Assembly: GCA_963693315.1 (NCBI GenBank)
Contig: OY856187.1
Location: 380,779,306-380,843,305, forward strand
DNA length: 64,000 nucleotides
Direction of reading: 5' to 3'
Source of the DNA: Diogma glabrata
Taxonomy: Eukaryota > Arthropoda > Insecta > Diptera > Cylindrotomidae
The translations under genes and the position numbers were made by a program. The number at the start of each line of letters is the position of its first letter. Positions within the stretch are counted from its first letter, which is position 1. Below, one piece after another: positions 11,340 through 23,840 of the stretch. The notes beneath the pieces are model-generated. The model was given only the letters and a program-made list of their open reading frames with translations. It was not told the origin of the DNA and made no database searches.

Positions 11340-12240
11340 CTCGCAGTCCAATTATGTTAATGAGAATTAACTGTAAATAACTGAGATAATGGGATTAACA
11401 GGATCGTAAACACAACAAAAATAATATAAAAGAAACGGTAACTACTTGTGTTGTTGATATTTAGTTTAACTAGTCAATTTAATTCCATTTGGGAATAAAT
11501 TATTAAATCTAAAGAAAAGAAAAGTTTTAAAAAGCATAACTTTGTGTCCGGTGACTGTTCGTAATTTTGTTATATATTTATATAAGTAAAATGATCAAAT
11601 CAAACAAATTATAATAAGATTAACAAAAATAATCTCACTAATGAGAATTAACTGTAAGTAACGGTGATAATATTAATTAGTCAATTTTCTCTCCTTTGGG
11701 AATAAGTTATTAAATTCAAAAAAACAAAGGAAAATTATATTAAAAGTATAACTTTGTGGTCAGTGACTGTCCTTAATTTATTATATCTGTATATAAGAAA
11801 AACGCTTACAACAAATAATTTCATTAATGTGAATTAACTGTAAATAATTGTGTTAACATTAAGTAGTCAAATTTTTTTTGTGGTGATTATTCTATCAAAT
11901 CTAAAAGAAAAGAAAACATATCTCTGTGTCGAGTGATTTTTCATAAATTTAATATATATTTATATAAGTTAGATATTCAATACAGAAAAATTATAATATA
12001 CGCAAAATTAACAAACATAATTCTATTAATGCGAGTTTGCTGTACATAGCTGTGATAACATTAATCAACCAATTATCTTTCTGCGGTGAATCATTTGTTA
12101 AACCTAAAAGAAGAAAAAGGAGCATAACTCTGTATCCAGTGATTGTCCATGATTTATTTCATACATACATATAAGTAACGTGATCAAACCAACAAAATTA
12201 TAATATGCGTAAAATTAGCAAAACAAAAGTAATTGTTTGA
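11340..12240. repeat. Tandem array with about 200-bp unit, four to five diverged copies
   Basis: Two landmarks alternate. The first is aatgagaattaactgtaa and variants at about 11360, 11640, 11825 and 12025. The second is gcataactttgtgtccggtg and variants at about 11535, 11750, 11920 and 12120. Spacing is about 170-280 bp, mostly near 200. Each unit also carries a tatttatataagta-like block. Copies differ at many sites and by indels, so the array is old. It is non-coding. Confidence 0.8.
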
Positions 12241-12689
12241 TTGGCTGGTAGTCGGATAACCACCGTTCACCTTTTTGGACGATAACATCATATAAACCAC
12301 CACTGAAATATTTCTAACATCATCATGTACCTCAGCTACTACTGTATATCTGGTATAGCTTAGGGTACATTTTGGAATTATTAAAGAACACACCAATTTT
12401 CGATAGCGATGACCTTACCGATTTATCCATAATACAATCGTCATAGAAATTTGTTAACCAGGAACTCTATCTGGATTACTCAAAATATAATCAACGTAGC
12501 AGTAATTACAATCACCATGTTAACATATCATCCAGATTTATACGTGATACCGTCATCCTAGAATCATCTTGTAGGTGCTTTAGTATGATCTGTCTATTTG
12601 GCTGAGTTGTGGAGTGGAGATTGGAGGGGCGCTGTACTAGTTATGGGGTGAGTTTTTAGATCTACCTTTTATTATATATTCGCCTGACA
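12241..12689. other. No gene seen
   Basis: Slightly less AT-rich than the neighbouring array; no motif or repeat could be supported. The open frame 12396-12184 on the minus strand overlaps the array end and is not gene-like. Confidence 0.4.
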
Positions 12690-12960
12690 CACTTTTGATT
12701 TACTTAATATGGGTTTTCTCAGTATATTGGTTAGACACACCTATGGTATATATAGGTTGTGTCCTCACTACAAACTCATCTGTGGTGAGCTCGCACCTAT
12801 GGTATATACATAGGATGTGTCCTCCCTACAAATTCAGCAATGGTAAATTCGCACCTATGGTATCGCACCGCGCCAGTGGTGTATCAAATGTGTGTCCTTG
12901 CTAAAATTATATCCTTGGTGTTCACACACCTGGGGCATATATAATCTGTGTTCTGATTTA
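12690..12960. repeat. Minisatellite with about 57-bp unit
   Basis: The landmark acctatggtat recurs at 12739, 12795 and 12853 (spacing 56-58 bp), followed each time by a variant of tgtgtcctcactacaaa. A weaker copy follows near 12923. Frames across it are by-products of the repeat. Confidence 0.75.
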
Positions 12961-12984
12961 CTAATGAAAGGTAGAAAATAAATA

Positions 12985-13250
12985 ATATGGGGGCGGACGT
13001 GGTGATCGTGGTTCTTCTTTATACGGGGGTCACCAGAGTCTATCTTTTACACTTGCTTTTCTCTTTGATCTGTTAAAATATCAAATTACGCGTACTCTTG
13101 ATATATTTGTGCTGGAGCAGCAGGTATTCTTCGTTCGACCCCACTCACTGAAGCTACTTTGGGGCTTTAATAATCTCGCTAGGTGTGCGGCCTGCTATGC
13201 CACTTCGTTGATCATTCATCGAAGCAGCTCTTCATTACAACTCAGGTTAA
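12985..13250 (+). repeat. Dispersed repeat, inverted relative to 26120-26385
   Basis: Landmarks gacgtggtgatcg, ccagagtctat, agcagcaggt, tggggcttt, atctcgctaggt and tgccacttcgtt follow in this order. The same landmarks recur in the same order on the opposite strand at 26385-26120. The two copies are clearly diverged. No protein was recognised. Both copies are bordered on the same side by simple tandem sequence. Confidence 0.8.
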
Positions 13251-13489
13251 ATTGACTTAATTTCTGTGTTAGCCCATTCATCCATAATGTACTTGTAAAA
13301 AATTGTCAGATTAACGAAATTTCGTCCAAGTTGCAAGGAATCAAGTTTGTATGTAAGATTTGAATTTCCGATCAACTTAATACCTCTTTGTTGTATAGAA
13401 TCAAGATATTTGAAACTACTAATTTATGCTCCACCTCAAATGTGAGAACAGTCCCGACAAACAAAACGTAACTGGACGTTTACATTTAT

Positions 13490-14075
13490 GCCCTTTGTGC
13501 CCGAATGGTGAAATGTGCCCGAAAAAAAACCGAAAAAAAACCTCTCTTAATTTTATTTTGAAAATAACGAAGTGACGCGGTATATTGCGAACAAGAAAAT
13601 CAAAAATTAATTTTTTTTTTAAGCTCGCATTTTCTCGTCCACCCGAACTTACTTTATATCATGTAAAATATTTTGTATTTTGTTGAGCACATGGTGGTTT
13701 ATTTTCGTTTTGGAATTCACATGTAAAAGTTGTGTTGCATCGATAAAAATTAAATAAATTGGAAATTTTAAACAATAGTTTACAATAATATTAAAAAGGT
13801 AACTTTTAATTATAATTATTAGATATTAATTAAGATTTAAAATAGAATTAATTAAAAATACTTTTAAAATATTTTTGTAGGTAATTTTCAAGGATTTCTG
13901 CCCGATTAGTAACCATAAACAAAAAATAGTTTGGTGAGTAAAAACTTTATTTAGCTTTAGTTTCAATTAAGAATTGGAAGTTATTTAAGGAAGGAATGTA
14001 ACCCATTTAAATAGGTAGATTTATTATGAATTCTACCTAAATATTATTCTTCGATAATTTTTAAGGATTTGTGCC
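13490..14075 (+). repeat. Scattered gtgcccga-type motifs upstream of the CACTA-like gene
   Basis: Short motifs gtgcccgaa (13499, 13517), ctgcccgattag (13900) and gtgcccgacttgttactgg (14071) lie ahead of the transposase. They resemble the core of the 46-bp repeats downstream of the cassette (gtgtccgacaataaactgg). CACTA elements usually carry repeated subterminal motifs, so this may be the left subterminal zone. I could not define a terminal CACT(A/G) end or TSD. Confidence 0.35.
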
Positions 14076-14128
14076 CGACTTGTTACTGGTATACAGATGA
14101 TATTTGTTTGATACCTTACAACACAACA

Positions 14129-15934
14129 ATGCCAAAATATAAAAGTGTAATAAACCTTTCTAAGCGGTCTAATAGACGGCATTTGTTTCCTGATAATAAG
14201 ACTGCCCAAAATATTTTGAAGAGTGAAAATAGAAATGATATTAAAACTATTTCTCAAATGGAGATTCACAACAGAAGTTGTATTACAACTGATAGAAGTG
14301 GAGATGATGTTGAAAAATTATCTTCTACATTGAAAAATAATAAAGATAATTTAATTAATAATTCATCCAATACCAATTTCGTAGATGGTAAGAATATGTT
14401 AGAATTTCTTCAGCTATGGGCAATCAGAAATAATATTCAAGCAAAAGCAGTTAATGAACTTTTGATTGCGTTGAGATTAAATGGTTTCGAAAATTTACCG
14501 AAAGATAGTAGAACTCTCTTGAGCACTCCATCGTCTAGAGAAATGTTGGAATGTCCACCAGGTGAATACTGTTATATTGGCTTACACAAATATTTGTTAT
14601 TCTTACTGTTTGGTTTGAATTGCTTACCGAAAAAAATTGTATTTGATTTTAATATTGATGGAGTACCAATTAATAAAAGTAATCAAAATAGTTTTTGGTT
14701 GATTTTAGCTAAATGTGTTAATCTAAATAAGCCCAATATTTTCATTATAAGTATCTATTATGGAAGTAAAAAACCAAATGATTTTAATGTTTTCTTAAAA
14801 CCATTTGTTCATGAGCTTAAAGATCTTATGGAAAATTGATATATATTTAACGGAATGAAAATTTGCATAGAAGTTCGAGCTTTTATATGTGATGCTCCAG
14901 CAAGGTCGAGTATATTTGGCACAAAGTATATATTTGGCAATTCCCATTAGAATATCTGCATTTAGTCTGTTTGGGCGTCGTCAAAAAACTACTAAAAATG
15001 TGGGTACATGGAGAAACAACATCTCTTCTCTCTAGTGCAGAAGTTAAAAAAATATCAAATAAGTTACAAATGATAAGTAAAACACAGCCAAATGATTTTC
15101 AGCGACGAATAAGACCGTTATCAGAACTTTCTTACTTTAAAGGCTCTGAATTTAGGGTCTTTGTATTATATTGCGGTCCATTTGTACTTAAAAACGTTTT
15201 ATCAAAGGATAAATACAACCATTTTCTTTTACTCCATACTGCAATTTTAATTCTATGCAGTGCGACATTATCTCAAACAAAAGCTGATGTAGCCCATAAT
15301 TTACTGAAAGAATTTGTTAATGGAATGGCACAAATATACGGACGGCATCACCTCACATACAATATGCATTGTTTAATACATTTAACAGATGATGTGAAAC
15401 AGTTTGGTACTTTAGATTCTTTTTCTGTATTTCCATTCGAGAGTTACATATTTTCTGTAAAGAATATGATACGAAAACCTAACCAGCCACTTGCTCAGTT
15501 ATTTAACCGTTTATTCGAAAAAAATAACGTTCAAACAATTGAAACTGGTAAACAAAAAGTTTATCCTATTTTAAAAAAGATTTGCTATGAAAATGGGCAA
15601 AAAATTTATAAAAAAATTATGCTAAAAAATTTTGAACTTAGTAGCACAGAAAAAAATTGTTGGTTTTTGGGGCAATAAAGATATTGTACGCCTTAGACAT
15701 ATTGTAGTTATTTGGGGTAAAATATTTGTAGTCGGAAATAAGTGTGTAAACAATGTTCATTTTTATGAGATACCTATAAATTCAACTAGATTTGATATAT
15801 ACAAAGCAGATTTCATTGAAACAGCGGAATATCTGTGGCCATATGAATTTATAGAAAAAAAACTTTTTGCTATGCAAGACGAAGACAACAAATATATTTT
15901 TTTTCCAATCCTGCATACTAACAACATATACTAG
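14129..15934 (+). pseudogene. CACTA/EnSpm-like transposase, broken
   Basis: First part, 14129-14836: a long open frame with LPKDSRTLLSTPSSREM, GEYCYIGLHKYL and VFDFNIDGVPINKS, blocks typical of insect CACTA-like transposases (the FxxDG.P.xKS block starts the catalytic region). A TGA at 14837 replaces an expected Trp; the frame resumes as FNGMKICIEVRAFICDAPAR, then an internal deletion near 14910-14945 removes the zinc-binding segment. Second part, from about 14943: PLEYLHLVCLGVVKKLL, then FKGSEFRVFVLYCGP and DDVKQFGTLDSFSVFPFESY, the DUF4218-like end domain. A frameshift near 15655 separates the last block (IVRLRHIVVIWGKIFVVG, ending FFPILHT). The protein would cut and rejoin element ends. 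It is dead here, but homology is easily read. An intron-bearing gene follows 90 bp downstream in the same direction. Confidence 0.85.
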
Positions 15935-16025
15935 GTTTGACTTATATTATTTCTTTTCTAACATGAAATAATTTTGTATCATTATCATATATAAATTTAA
16001 ATTGATTGTATATCATAGGTCGAAA

Positions 16026-17763
16026 ATGTACTCAATCATCGAAACAACAGATAAAAATGATAAAAAAGAGGTGTCTGTAGTGCTATTTAACTGGATTATA
16101 GACAACTTTATTTACTGGCCTCATAACTATCGCCAAACTATCAAAAAAAAAGATTCCTTGCCTGATTCGTCTTGGGAGAAATATGTATGCAATGTTCTCA
16201 GATCACAAATTGAGACTCTAGCTGAGGCAAGAGAACTTGAGAAATATTTCGAGTTTCATACAAATACCGATGAAGAAAATTGGCACAAAATAAAAAAAGC
16301 TAGGTACGAAGTGCCAAATCTTAATGCTGAGTTCGAATTTGTGGACAACTTGTCGAATATTAATTTAGAATTTAACAACGAAGTTCCACCTCTAGCAGCA
16401 CTATCATATGGGAATTCTGTTTCAAGGACACGGGAGAAGACAAATACGGGTAGTAAAAAATTAAAAATGTAATGATAGATTATTTGTTTTTAATACTTAT
16501 TTTCATTATTAAGATATTGCACTAACATTAACTGGTCAACATATTGGAGAGTATGATAATACAATCGTTTTAAGGGATATTTCTAATGTTTCAAGGGTTA
16601 CTTATGAAACTGTTTCTTCACACAATCAAAATGATTTAGTAAATAAACAAAAAATAGACACAGAAATAAAACAGTCAATAAATCAAGGTAATTAAAAAAC
16701 AAATGATAAATTATTAACTATTATTATCACTTTGTATTATTTTAATAATTTCCTATTCCAGAAATTTCCCTAAAACCACCTACAACACGTCCTGAATTCG
16801 ATAACGATTCTGAGCTCCTCAAAACTGTAACAGACGTATCTGAATCTGATGTATCAATATATACTGATAACATTTCACCTTTGCGAGCAACCCAAAATAT
16901 TTCACCTACTAGAGGACAGGTTATGCGACAAAACTGTTGTATTGGACAAAAGTTGCTGGATCCAAGCTATAATAGTGCAATTTCACAAAATGAAATTGAA
17001 AATCCTACAAAAAAAGAGAAAAAAAATAAATCTCAACCAAAATTGTCTAGTTTAACTAGAAAAATAGATGCTCTAGATTCAAAACTAGATTCAATTTTAA
17101 AAAACCAATCTGAACAAAAAATTAAACAGAAAAAAAAAATAAAGAAATTTTACAAAATCAAAAAGTTATAAAATCATTTTTGGAAGAGCTGATAAATATC
17201 AAAAGGCAAGAATCTACAAATTCTGCAATTACGAAGGATTTCAATTTCAATTATCCATCGGTACCATTAAAAACAGTTTTGCAAATAATGGAGTTTAATA
17301 GTGATTTGCAAGACAATCATTTTAGAGATCAAATGGTAGTGCATTTTTACTTAACTAGTTAACAAGTTTTTAGATTATATTTTCTCTTTCAGACATTAAG
17401 ATTATATAAGTACAAAAGTACTTCATTAAATAAAACTATCAAACAATTATTTGAACATTTATTTACTTACGACCTGGTTAGGAAATATACATGGACAGGT
17501 CAATCTGGCATAAAAGTAACAGACAAAGGTAATTTATATTCAAGAATTCTTTTTCTTATCTAAAATGTATATTTTTAAACATTCTAGCCATTTCAAAACG
17601 AGTGTTTTCCGATAACAAAAATATTGCGGTGTTGACAACAAATGTCATCAATTATATGAACAAGGACCAACCAATTACAGAGGAACAGGTAAAGAAGGGT
17701 ATTCAAGAGTTTCTCAAGAGGTCGTCTATTAGAGTTAAAAGATTGAAAAGTATAATGGAATGA
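16026..17763 (+). CDS. DUF4806-like protein gene, five exons, one frameshift
   Basis: Five exons join in phase: 16026-16449, 16514-16687, 16762-17335, 17393-17528 and 17588-17763, with GT-AG introns of 57-74 bp. The N-terminus (MYSIIETTDKN, VVLFNWIID, YWPHNYR, SSWEKYVCNVLRSQIETL) matches the opening domain of DUF4806 proteins, which are widespread in insects and linked to transposon-rich loci. The middle is a charged, Lys-rich linker. The C-terminal DUF4806 domain spans exons 3-5 (PSVPLKTVLQIMEFNSDL, then KQLFEHLFTYDLVRKYTW). A one-base shift in a run of about ten A at 17130-17140 breaks exon 3; it could be a real mutation or an assembly error. Biochemical role unknown. The position after a CACTA-like transposase suggests it is the element's second gene. 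Confidence 0.65.
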
Positions 17764-17924
17764 AAACAATTTAAAAATTATAGAATGTAAAATGAAGCAA
17801 TATAAATATGAACTATATGAATTATTTTTATACAATTACAATTATATAAATATGAATTATATTTTGAAATATGAATTAAATTTTCGTGTTTTTTTTCGTT
17901 TTGTTCTAAATTTATTTAAATTTA

Positions 17925-18240
17925 GAACCAACTTATGACTGAATTGGGGCTAAAAATAAACTGCGTAATGGTACCATTTAATGATTGTATTGTGTCCAAC
18001 AATCAATTGGATAATGATACCAGTATTGACTTAATTGTGTCCGACAATAAACTGGTTTATGGACCAGTTAATGGCCTAATTGTGTCCAACAATAAACTGG
18101 ATAATGGTAACATTTAATGGCTTAATTGTGTCCAACAATAAACTAGAAAATGGTAACATTTAATGGCCTAATTGTGTCCAACAATAAACTGGATAATGTT
18201 GCCAGTCAATGACTTAATTGTGTTCAATAATAAACTGCAA
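17925..18240 (+). repeat. Tandem repeats of about 46 bp downstream of the CACTA/DUF4806 pair
   Basis: About six copies of a unit centred on aattgtgtccaacaataaac, each followed by tggataatggtaacatttaa or a close variant, begin about 160 bp after the stop of the DUF4806-like gene. Copies differ by small substitutions. The small open frame at 17935-18117 is a translation of the repeat. Likely the right subterminal repeat zone of the transposon. Confidence 0.75.
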
Positions 18241-18559
18241 AAGAGTACTAATGTGTACAGAAATATGGCAGTCCTCGGTCAATAACATATTACTGAAAAG
18301 CTATCGAAAGGTCTTCGTTCGTCATCATGTGACAAGGCGTTCTTTGACCACAATGCGATTTTTTTTCGGTTACTTGTCTCCTAATTACCGATGCGGTCAC
18401 GGAACACAATTCAGTTTTTCTTCGTTTACAAAATTAGCAATTGTTTGTCTGGAGTACTCTATGCAAAGACGTATAAAAGATCTTTCCTAATTGTTGTGTG
18501 ACGTCTAATGAACAAATCAACAAAAACATGTAGTACTCGAAGAAGTTTTAAAATTTTAA

Positions 18560-18730
18560 AAAATGGTGTTTCATTTGAGGGGTATAGTTTTAAGGTGAAC
18601 AATCTCCATTTTTTCGAATTCAGCGATGTGTTTTTCGAATTCAGCAATAAAATTTTTTTTAAAAACGACATCTATCTCATTTTTCATCAAAAATGGAGAT
18701 TGTACACTTTGAAGCTAGCCCCCCACAAAT
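18560..18730. repeat. Short inverted repeat
   Basis: The left arm contains aacaatctccattttttcga and the right arm contains aaaaatggagattgtacact. Reading inward on either strand gives near-identical peptides (KWRLFTLKL on the minus strand, KWRLYTLKL on the plus strand), which confirms the inverted symmetry. It may be a small foldback element; no TSD was found. Confidence 0.5.
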
Positions 18731-18759
18731 TAAAACATGTATTTTTATATTAAGTATAA

Positions 18760-21340
18760 AGTCATGTGCATAACTTGCCAAAATGTACATTTCCTGCTTT
18801 TATGATTGAAGCCTTCGCTACGCTCGTGCTGTAAGTTTTATACTCTCGTGAAATGAAGTATTTTTTTACCTCGTTATAAAAACTACTAAATTCATTTCAT
18901 TAAAAACAACAAATTGCAGCGGAACAACGCAACATAATGTAAGAATATTTGTATTTCTTAAATGTTAAATAATTTTATTCGTAAATAATTTACATCATAG
19001 CTACGCTGCTATAAACAAATAAATTAATAGCTTGAGAAACAAGGTTCTATAAGGAGAGTTATTTGATTTTAACATTCCATCATAATTTACAAACAAATTA
19101 AATAATGTATTAAAACAATTAAAATTGTTTAACCGAATAATTTTGACTTCAAAAATACATTTGATTGATGCGAAGAGTTGATATTGATGGTCTTGAAAGC
19201 TGACGGTCTTGATAATTTTATTTTTACTTGTAATTATTTTAGTTCGAGAGGTGTTGATACATCGGCGTCTGAAGCATCAGCTTCTCCATATTTTTGAAAA
19301 GATTTGATTGTGTGCTTTTGGGTTCTAAGCAAAATATGTATCAATATAAAAATAGACTTTCTGAAAACTTTAAAGACCCTGGTTGCACAGTTTAACTACA
19401 ACACCTGGGCTTTTCATTAAATCATTCCAAAAAATATTACTCCCATTATTTCTCAAAAGTGGTTCACTGGTTCCGCAACATTTTTTTAACCCCGTAAAAT
19501 ATAATTTTCTTTAGTTTTTTTAAAAATAAAATTCCATTTTAAAATAACCTTTATTTTCTATAAACTGCATATATTGATCTAAAGAAAAATTAGCAATTGA
19601 AACTTGTATATACTTTTAACAATGTCAATATAAAATTATAGAAAACAAGTTCTACTGAAATGTAGGTCTTTAGAATATAATGCATTTTATAAATATTATT
19701 CGGCAAGTATTTGTGACAGAAAGTTTATATTCATGGCTGAAAAATTAATTTGGTTTTGTGAATGTATGAGCGAGCTATGATGTTCTTGAACCTATTCTTG
19801 CAGTTATTTCTGTAATAGATAATTAACATTAATGAAATCAACAGCATACTTTTTATGTGCACAACAACTTAATAAAAATAAATCGTTTATCTTCTGTCTA
19901 TCTTACTTTTACTTATAAGTATCACATGATAAATAACATTTTAAATTTAAGATGTAGCCTAGATCTAACTAAATTATTTGAAAATTGCACCTAGATTTTG
20001 AAGCTTCGAAAAAACCACATTAACAGTCTGAGTCAAAAATTTGGTCAAAACGCAAAACCAATGGTTATGCATAATCGACACAGTCTAGTGATTAACTGGT
20101 TTTATTGGTTAATTTGTTGCAGTTTTGCCGCCAAATTTATGAAAAGTTTGGTTATCGAAATAGGTTAAATTTGACTGTCTAACATTTGCGTGGTTAGGTG
20201 TGAATTCTCCACTAATAAGGGCATAACGCTAAAATACTACCTAGGGACGTATCCAGATGCTTATATTTCAGGTGCTTATTTTTACTGCGTATAAAATGCA
20301 ATTGCTGCTACAACAGTTACATAACCTTATAATATCCTCAATTCAATTTTTTATATGATAAGCTAGTTAAATATTATACTATTAGATCAAGCGAATCAAC
20401 AAGCGAATCAAGACAAGCGATCAAGCGAATTAACAGATTGAACAATTAATCCGTATTGATCCACAGTTTTTTTCCAGACAAGTAATCAAATCTTATTTTT
20501 ATAACACAAGAAAGTATAATATTTGTTGGGATTAAACACGAAATTAAAAAACGATTAAATTAAATTAAATAAACATTTTAAATAATTTTAATTTGGTTAA
20601 ATAAATTAAAACAATGATGGTTTATTATTTTAATAAATTAAATAATTTATTCTAATTTAAACTGAAGATATTTCATACTGAAAGAAAATAAATAAAAGCA
20701 AAAATACACATATAAAATCAAAAGCGTAGAGATGATAGCTGAAGATAACTAAATACCGTAGACAACCTGTTTTTGCTTTCCAGAAATGATATTCGAGGAT
20801 ACACGTATATTTATGACTTTAATATCTAGGCTAGAGCATTCAATACAAGAGCAAAACTTCTATACTGGCTTAGCGGTTTTAAAATCCAGACAACACCGGT
20901 ATAATGTTCTATCTAAAAGTTCTTGATACTCTCTTGATTCTTGTTTGGAACAACGCCTTCAATCAAGGCATGCATGTGGACTGCCCAAACTAGATTTAAA
21001 TTCTAAAATTTTGCACTTGATATAAAAATATGGTTACCAATCGGTGACTACATCGAACATTTTTTGTACTTTAAGTGAGGAATTTGTTCAAATCGGAACA
21101 AATCTAGCAATTCTTCTTATCTAAGTATTTGTCGATTCATCTTCTGTTCCCCATCTATAACTGATTGCGCAATAACTAACGAATGGTTGGAAGATTTCAC
21201 AATAACTCAATTATTTGCTGTTTGATGTGTAACTTTTGTTGTTCTTGCAAGTTGATGAATAAAATACAACAAACCTGAATAACCTCTTCGATTGTACTAC
21301 ACAAAGGTGCAGAAAAAATCATATATGACTTCTGGCGCTA
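18760..21340. other. AT-rich stretch, no gene supported
   Basis: No domain motif was found. There is a local run of short gatcaagcgaat-type repeats at 20390-20450. The interval 21345-21840 has open frames on both strands without a family I can name. Confidence 0.4.
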
Positions 21341-21899
21341 GGTTTTACATTATTAAGAAGTTGGACCAGTCAAGATGGCTTTTTGTGGCCAAAAAAATTT
21401 GAATGTCATCTTCAAAGATCTCCAACAAATTAAAAGCATGTTTCATATTCGAAGGATTGCCTTCAATTCTACAAATATCTGATGGTGTTGAGTCTAATCC
21501 CATAATGTTTTTAGCTTTGCGTTTTAAGATAGATGTGGAAGCCCAGATCAAAGATCCAAAGCCAGAACGAAGGTTATATATCTACTTGTCCACGCCTGTT
21601 CTACTTCTAATGGATTAAACCGATTTTTTTAATAAACTCAGACAGTGCCGGATCAATACAAATTTTCCGAACCAGAATAATGTTAACATGTGTTCGAAAA
21701 AATTTGCATTGGTTATTAAGGTCTTCAAAAATGCTATCGCCTCGTGTGTTAATAATACAGGTGTGAAACGGGTCACGCAAAATGATTACCAAATGGACTG
21801 GATCAAGGTGTAATGCGATTTGTGCCGTGCCGATGACCATTCAGGTTGGAGACAAATTTGAATTGGGGGACTATTTAAATAGCTCAATCGCAAACAGAA

Positions 21900-23840
21900 C
21901 TGTTTGGATACCGGGTGACCTGCAGGTGTAGTTTGCCTTGCCGAGTTTTAAAAACACAAATATAACAAGCGGGACGTCGTCGCGTTGTCGGTAGGACTTA
22001 GTGGAGCTGGTACCAGGTGGTACCTAAGGTTCCTCGCGCAGTGGATGTCTCCAAAGAACTCAAAGATGAAGTGCAGCCTATAGAGCCTACAGAGGTATAG
22101 GGGCTGGTAGAATGTGCAACAAGAAGAAGTGTTTTCTTATCATCGGATGTGATACAAATGCTCACAGCGAAACATACATGGGGAAGTATGGATACAAACC
22201 AGAGAGGTGAATTTCTGTTAAATTTTTTAATTAAAAAAAACCTTAGCGTGTTTAACGTCGGGAACACTCCCACTTTTGTTACAAGGGCAAGACAGGAAGT
22301 AAGAGATTTTACGGTAGGAAGAACCAATGTAAGACATTTCATAAAGAAATTGAGAGTTTTAAAAGAACCCTCCTTGTTGGATTATAGAACGATTCTGTTT
22401 GAATTGGATAGTACGAAAGAAGAATCACCCGGTTCGTGATCTCTTCAATATAAGGTGGGATCAATTTTAGATGGATCTGAAAGAAGGTCTACAGCTCGTA
22501 ACGGTTAGAGGAACATTAAAATACTATGTTGCTCTTAAACAAGCTATAGTGAAGGTAAAACTGGCAATCACTAAGACGTTCGAAGCTAGCTGCTCAATTA
22601 CTAAGGTAAAAGAACAGGTTTTGGTGGAGCAAGGAGTTGTCAAAACTAAGAACAGAAATACGGCGCCTATTTAATAGAGCCAGGGTTCTTACCACCTACA
22701 ATGAAGAAATTAAGAGTGCAGAGTGGCCCTTAGAACCTTCTGATAATATGTCTGCAACGCCTATAGCAGCTAGGCTACATAAAGCTTGTGCAGAAGACGC
22801 GAGTAAAAAAAAAAGGAAAAGGCCGAGTCCAGAGGACTAGAGGGTGGCTGCCTCACTGTTTACTGAGGACCGTATTAAGTGGACTATAGGTACTTTTCAG
22901 CCATACAAATCCACATGAGTGGATGGAATAGTCCCAGCTCTCCTGCAGAGAGGGCCAAAGTGGCTATTACCGTACCTCCTGAGCGCTTCAGGAGCAGTCT
23001 GGCTTGCAAATATACATGAAACATGAAAAATGGCAAAATTAATATTTACTCGTTAAGTATCTTGGTGGGATTGCCTTTGCAAGATAATGAACAAGCGTAC
23101 ACAAAGGGCAGATCAAAAGTAACTATGCTGTTCTAGTTCACGAAAGAATTAGAGAAGGCAGTGTATAACAAAAAAGTTGCTGTCTGTGCCTTAGTCTCTA
23201 GACACTAGCGGTTATTTTGATAACACCTCACATGGAGCAGCCAAGAAGGCTATAAGTGCGAAAAAGGTTGACAGCACCACAACTAACTGGATGTGTGAGA
23301 TGCTGAGAGCTAGAGTAGCAGAAACTAACTCCACATGGCGGATGAAATTCTGGTTGAATTAAGTAACCAGGACCTTAAATGTTTTTCGTAAGTGAATGAA
23401 ATTCTAATTATCGGCAGAGGTAAGTTCGAAAAAACACATATTGTACAGAAGGGACTGAATTTGGTAGACACCTGGTGCACTTATATGGGGCTTAAACTCA
23501 ATTTGAGTAAAACTTCGTAGCCCTGTTCGTCAAGAAAAGAAAACTTAGCATGCAACCGATCATCATGAAGGGCTCCATAACTGAATCTCCACAGGAAACT
23601 AAATATCTGGGAATAATTCTCGATAGCAAAATTCTGTGGAGAAACCCCATGGGAGTAGTGGGAAGCAAAACCGTATTAACTCTTATGGAATGCAAAAACC
23701 TTGCGGGTAAAAGTTGGGGTGCAGCCCAGATATCCTAAGGTGGATGGTATACATAAAATTGAAACGGTACGTCACATTGTCGGAGCAATTTCATGGAAAA
23801 CAGAGTCCAGCTTAACGCTAAAAAGTGTTAAAAGAAAGTA
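21900..23840 (+). pseudogene. R1-clade non-LTR retrotransposon, decayed
   Basis: Domains appear in order with several frameshifts. Endonuclease: FLIIGCDTNAHSE near 22130, then GSMDTNQRGEFLLNFL and GNTPTFVTRARQE (22180-22300); the DxNxH and RGE blocks are typical of R1/Jockey nucleases. Linker: LRTEIRRLFNRARVL and ARLHKACAED (22640-22800). Reverse transcriptase start: PYKST, VDGIVPALLQ (about 22900-22960), a finger motif of R1-clade enzymes. Motif A region degraded near 23210 (FDNTSHGAAKKA). Thumb: WCTYMGLKLNLSKTS near 23490 and TKYLGIILDSKILW near 23600. The copy is collapsed, with the palm YADD part lost. It is cut at about 23840, where an antisense gypsy element begins. Confidence 0.8.

Noticed and set aside
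21345..21840. Ankyrin-like wording (GLDSTPSDICRIEGN) on the minus strand
   Set aside because: Too short and degenerate; no second repeat could be read, so no call was made.
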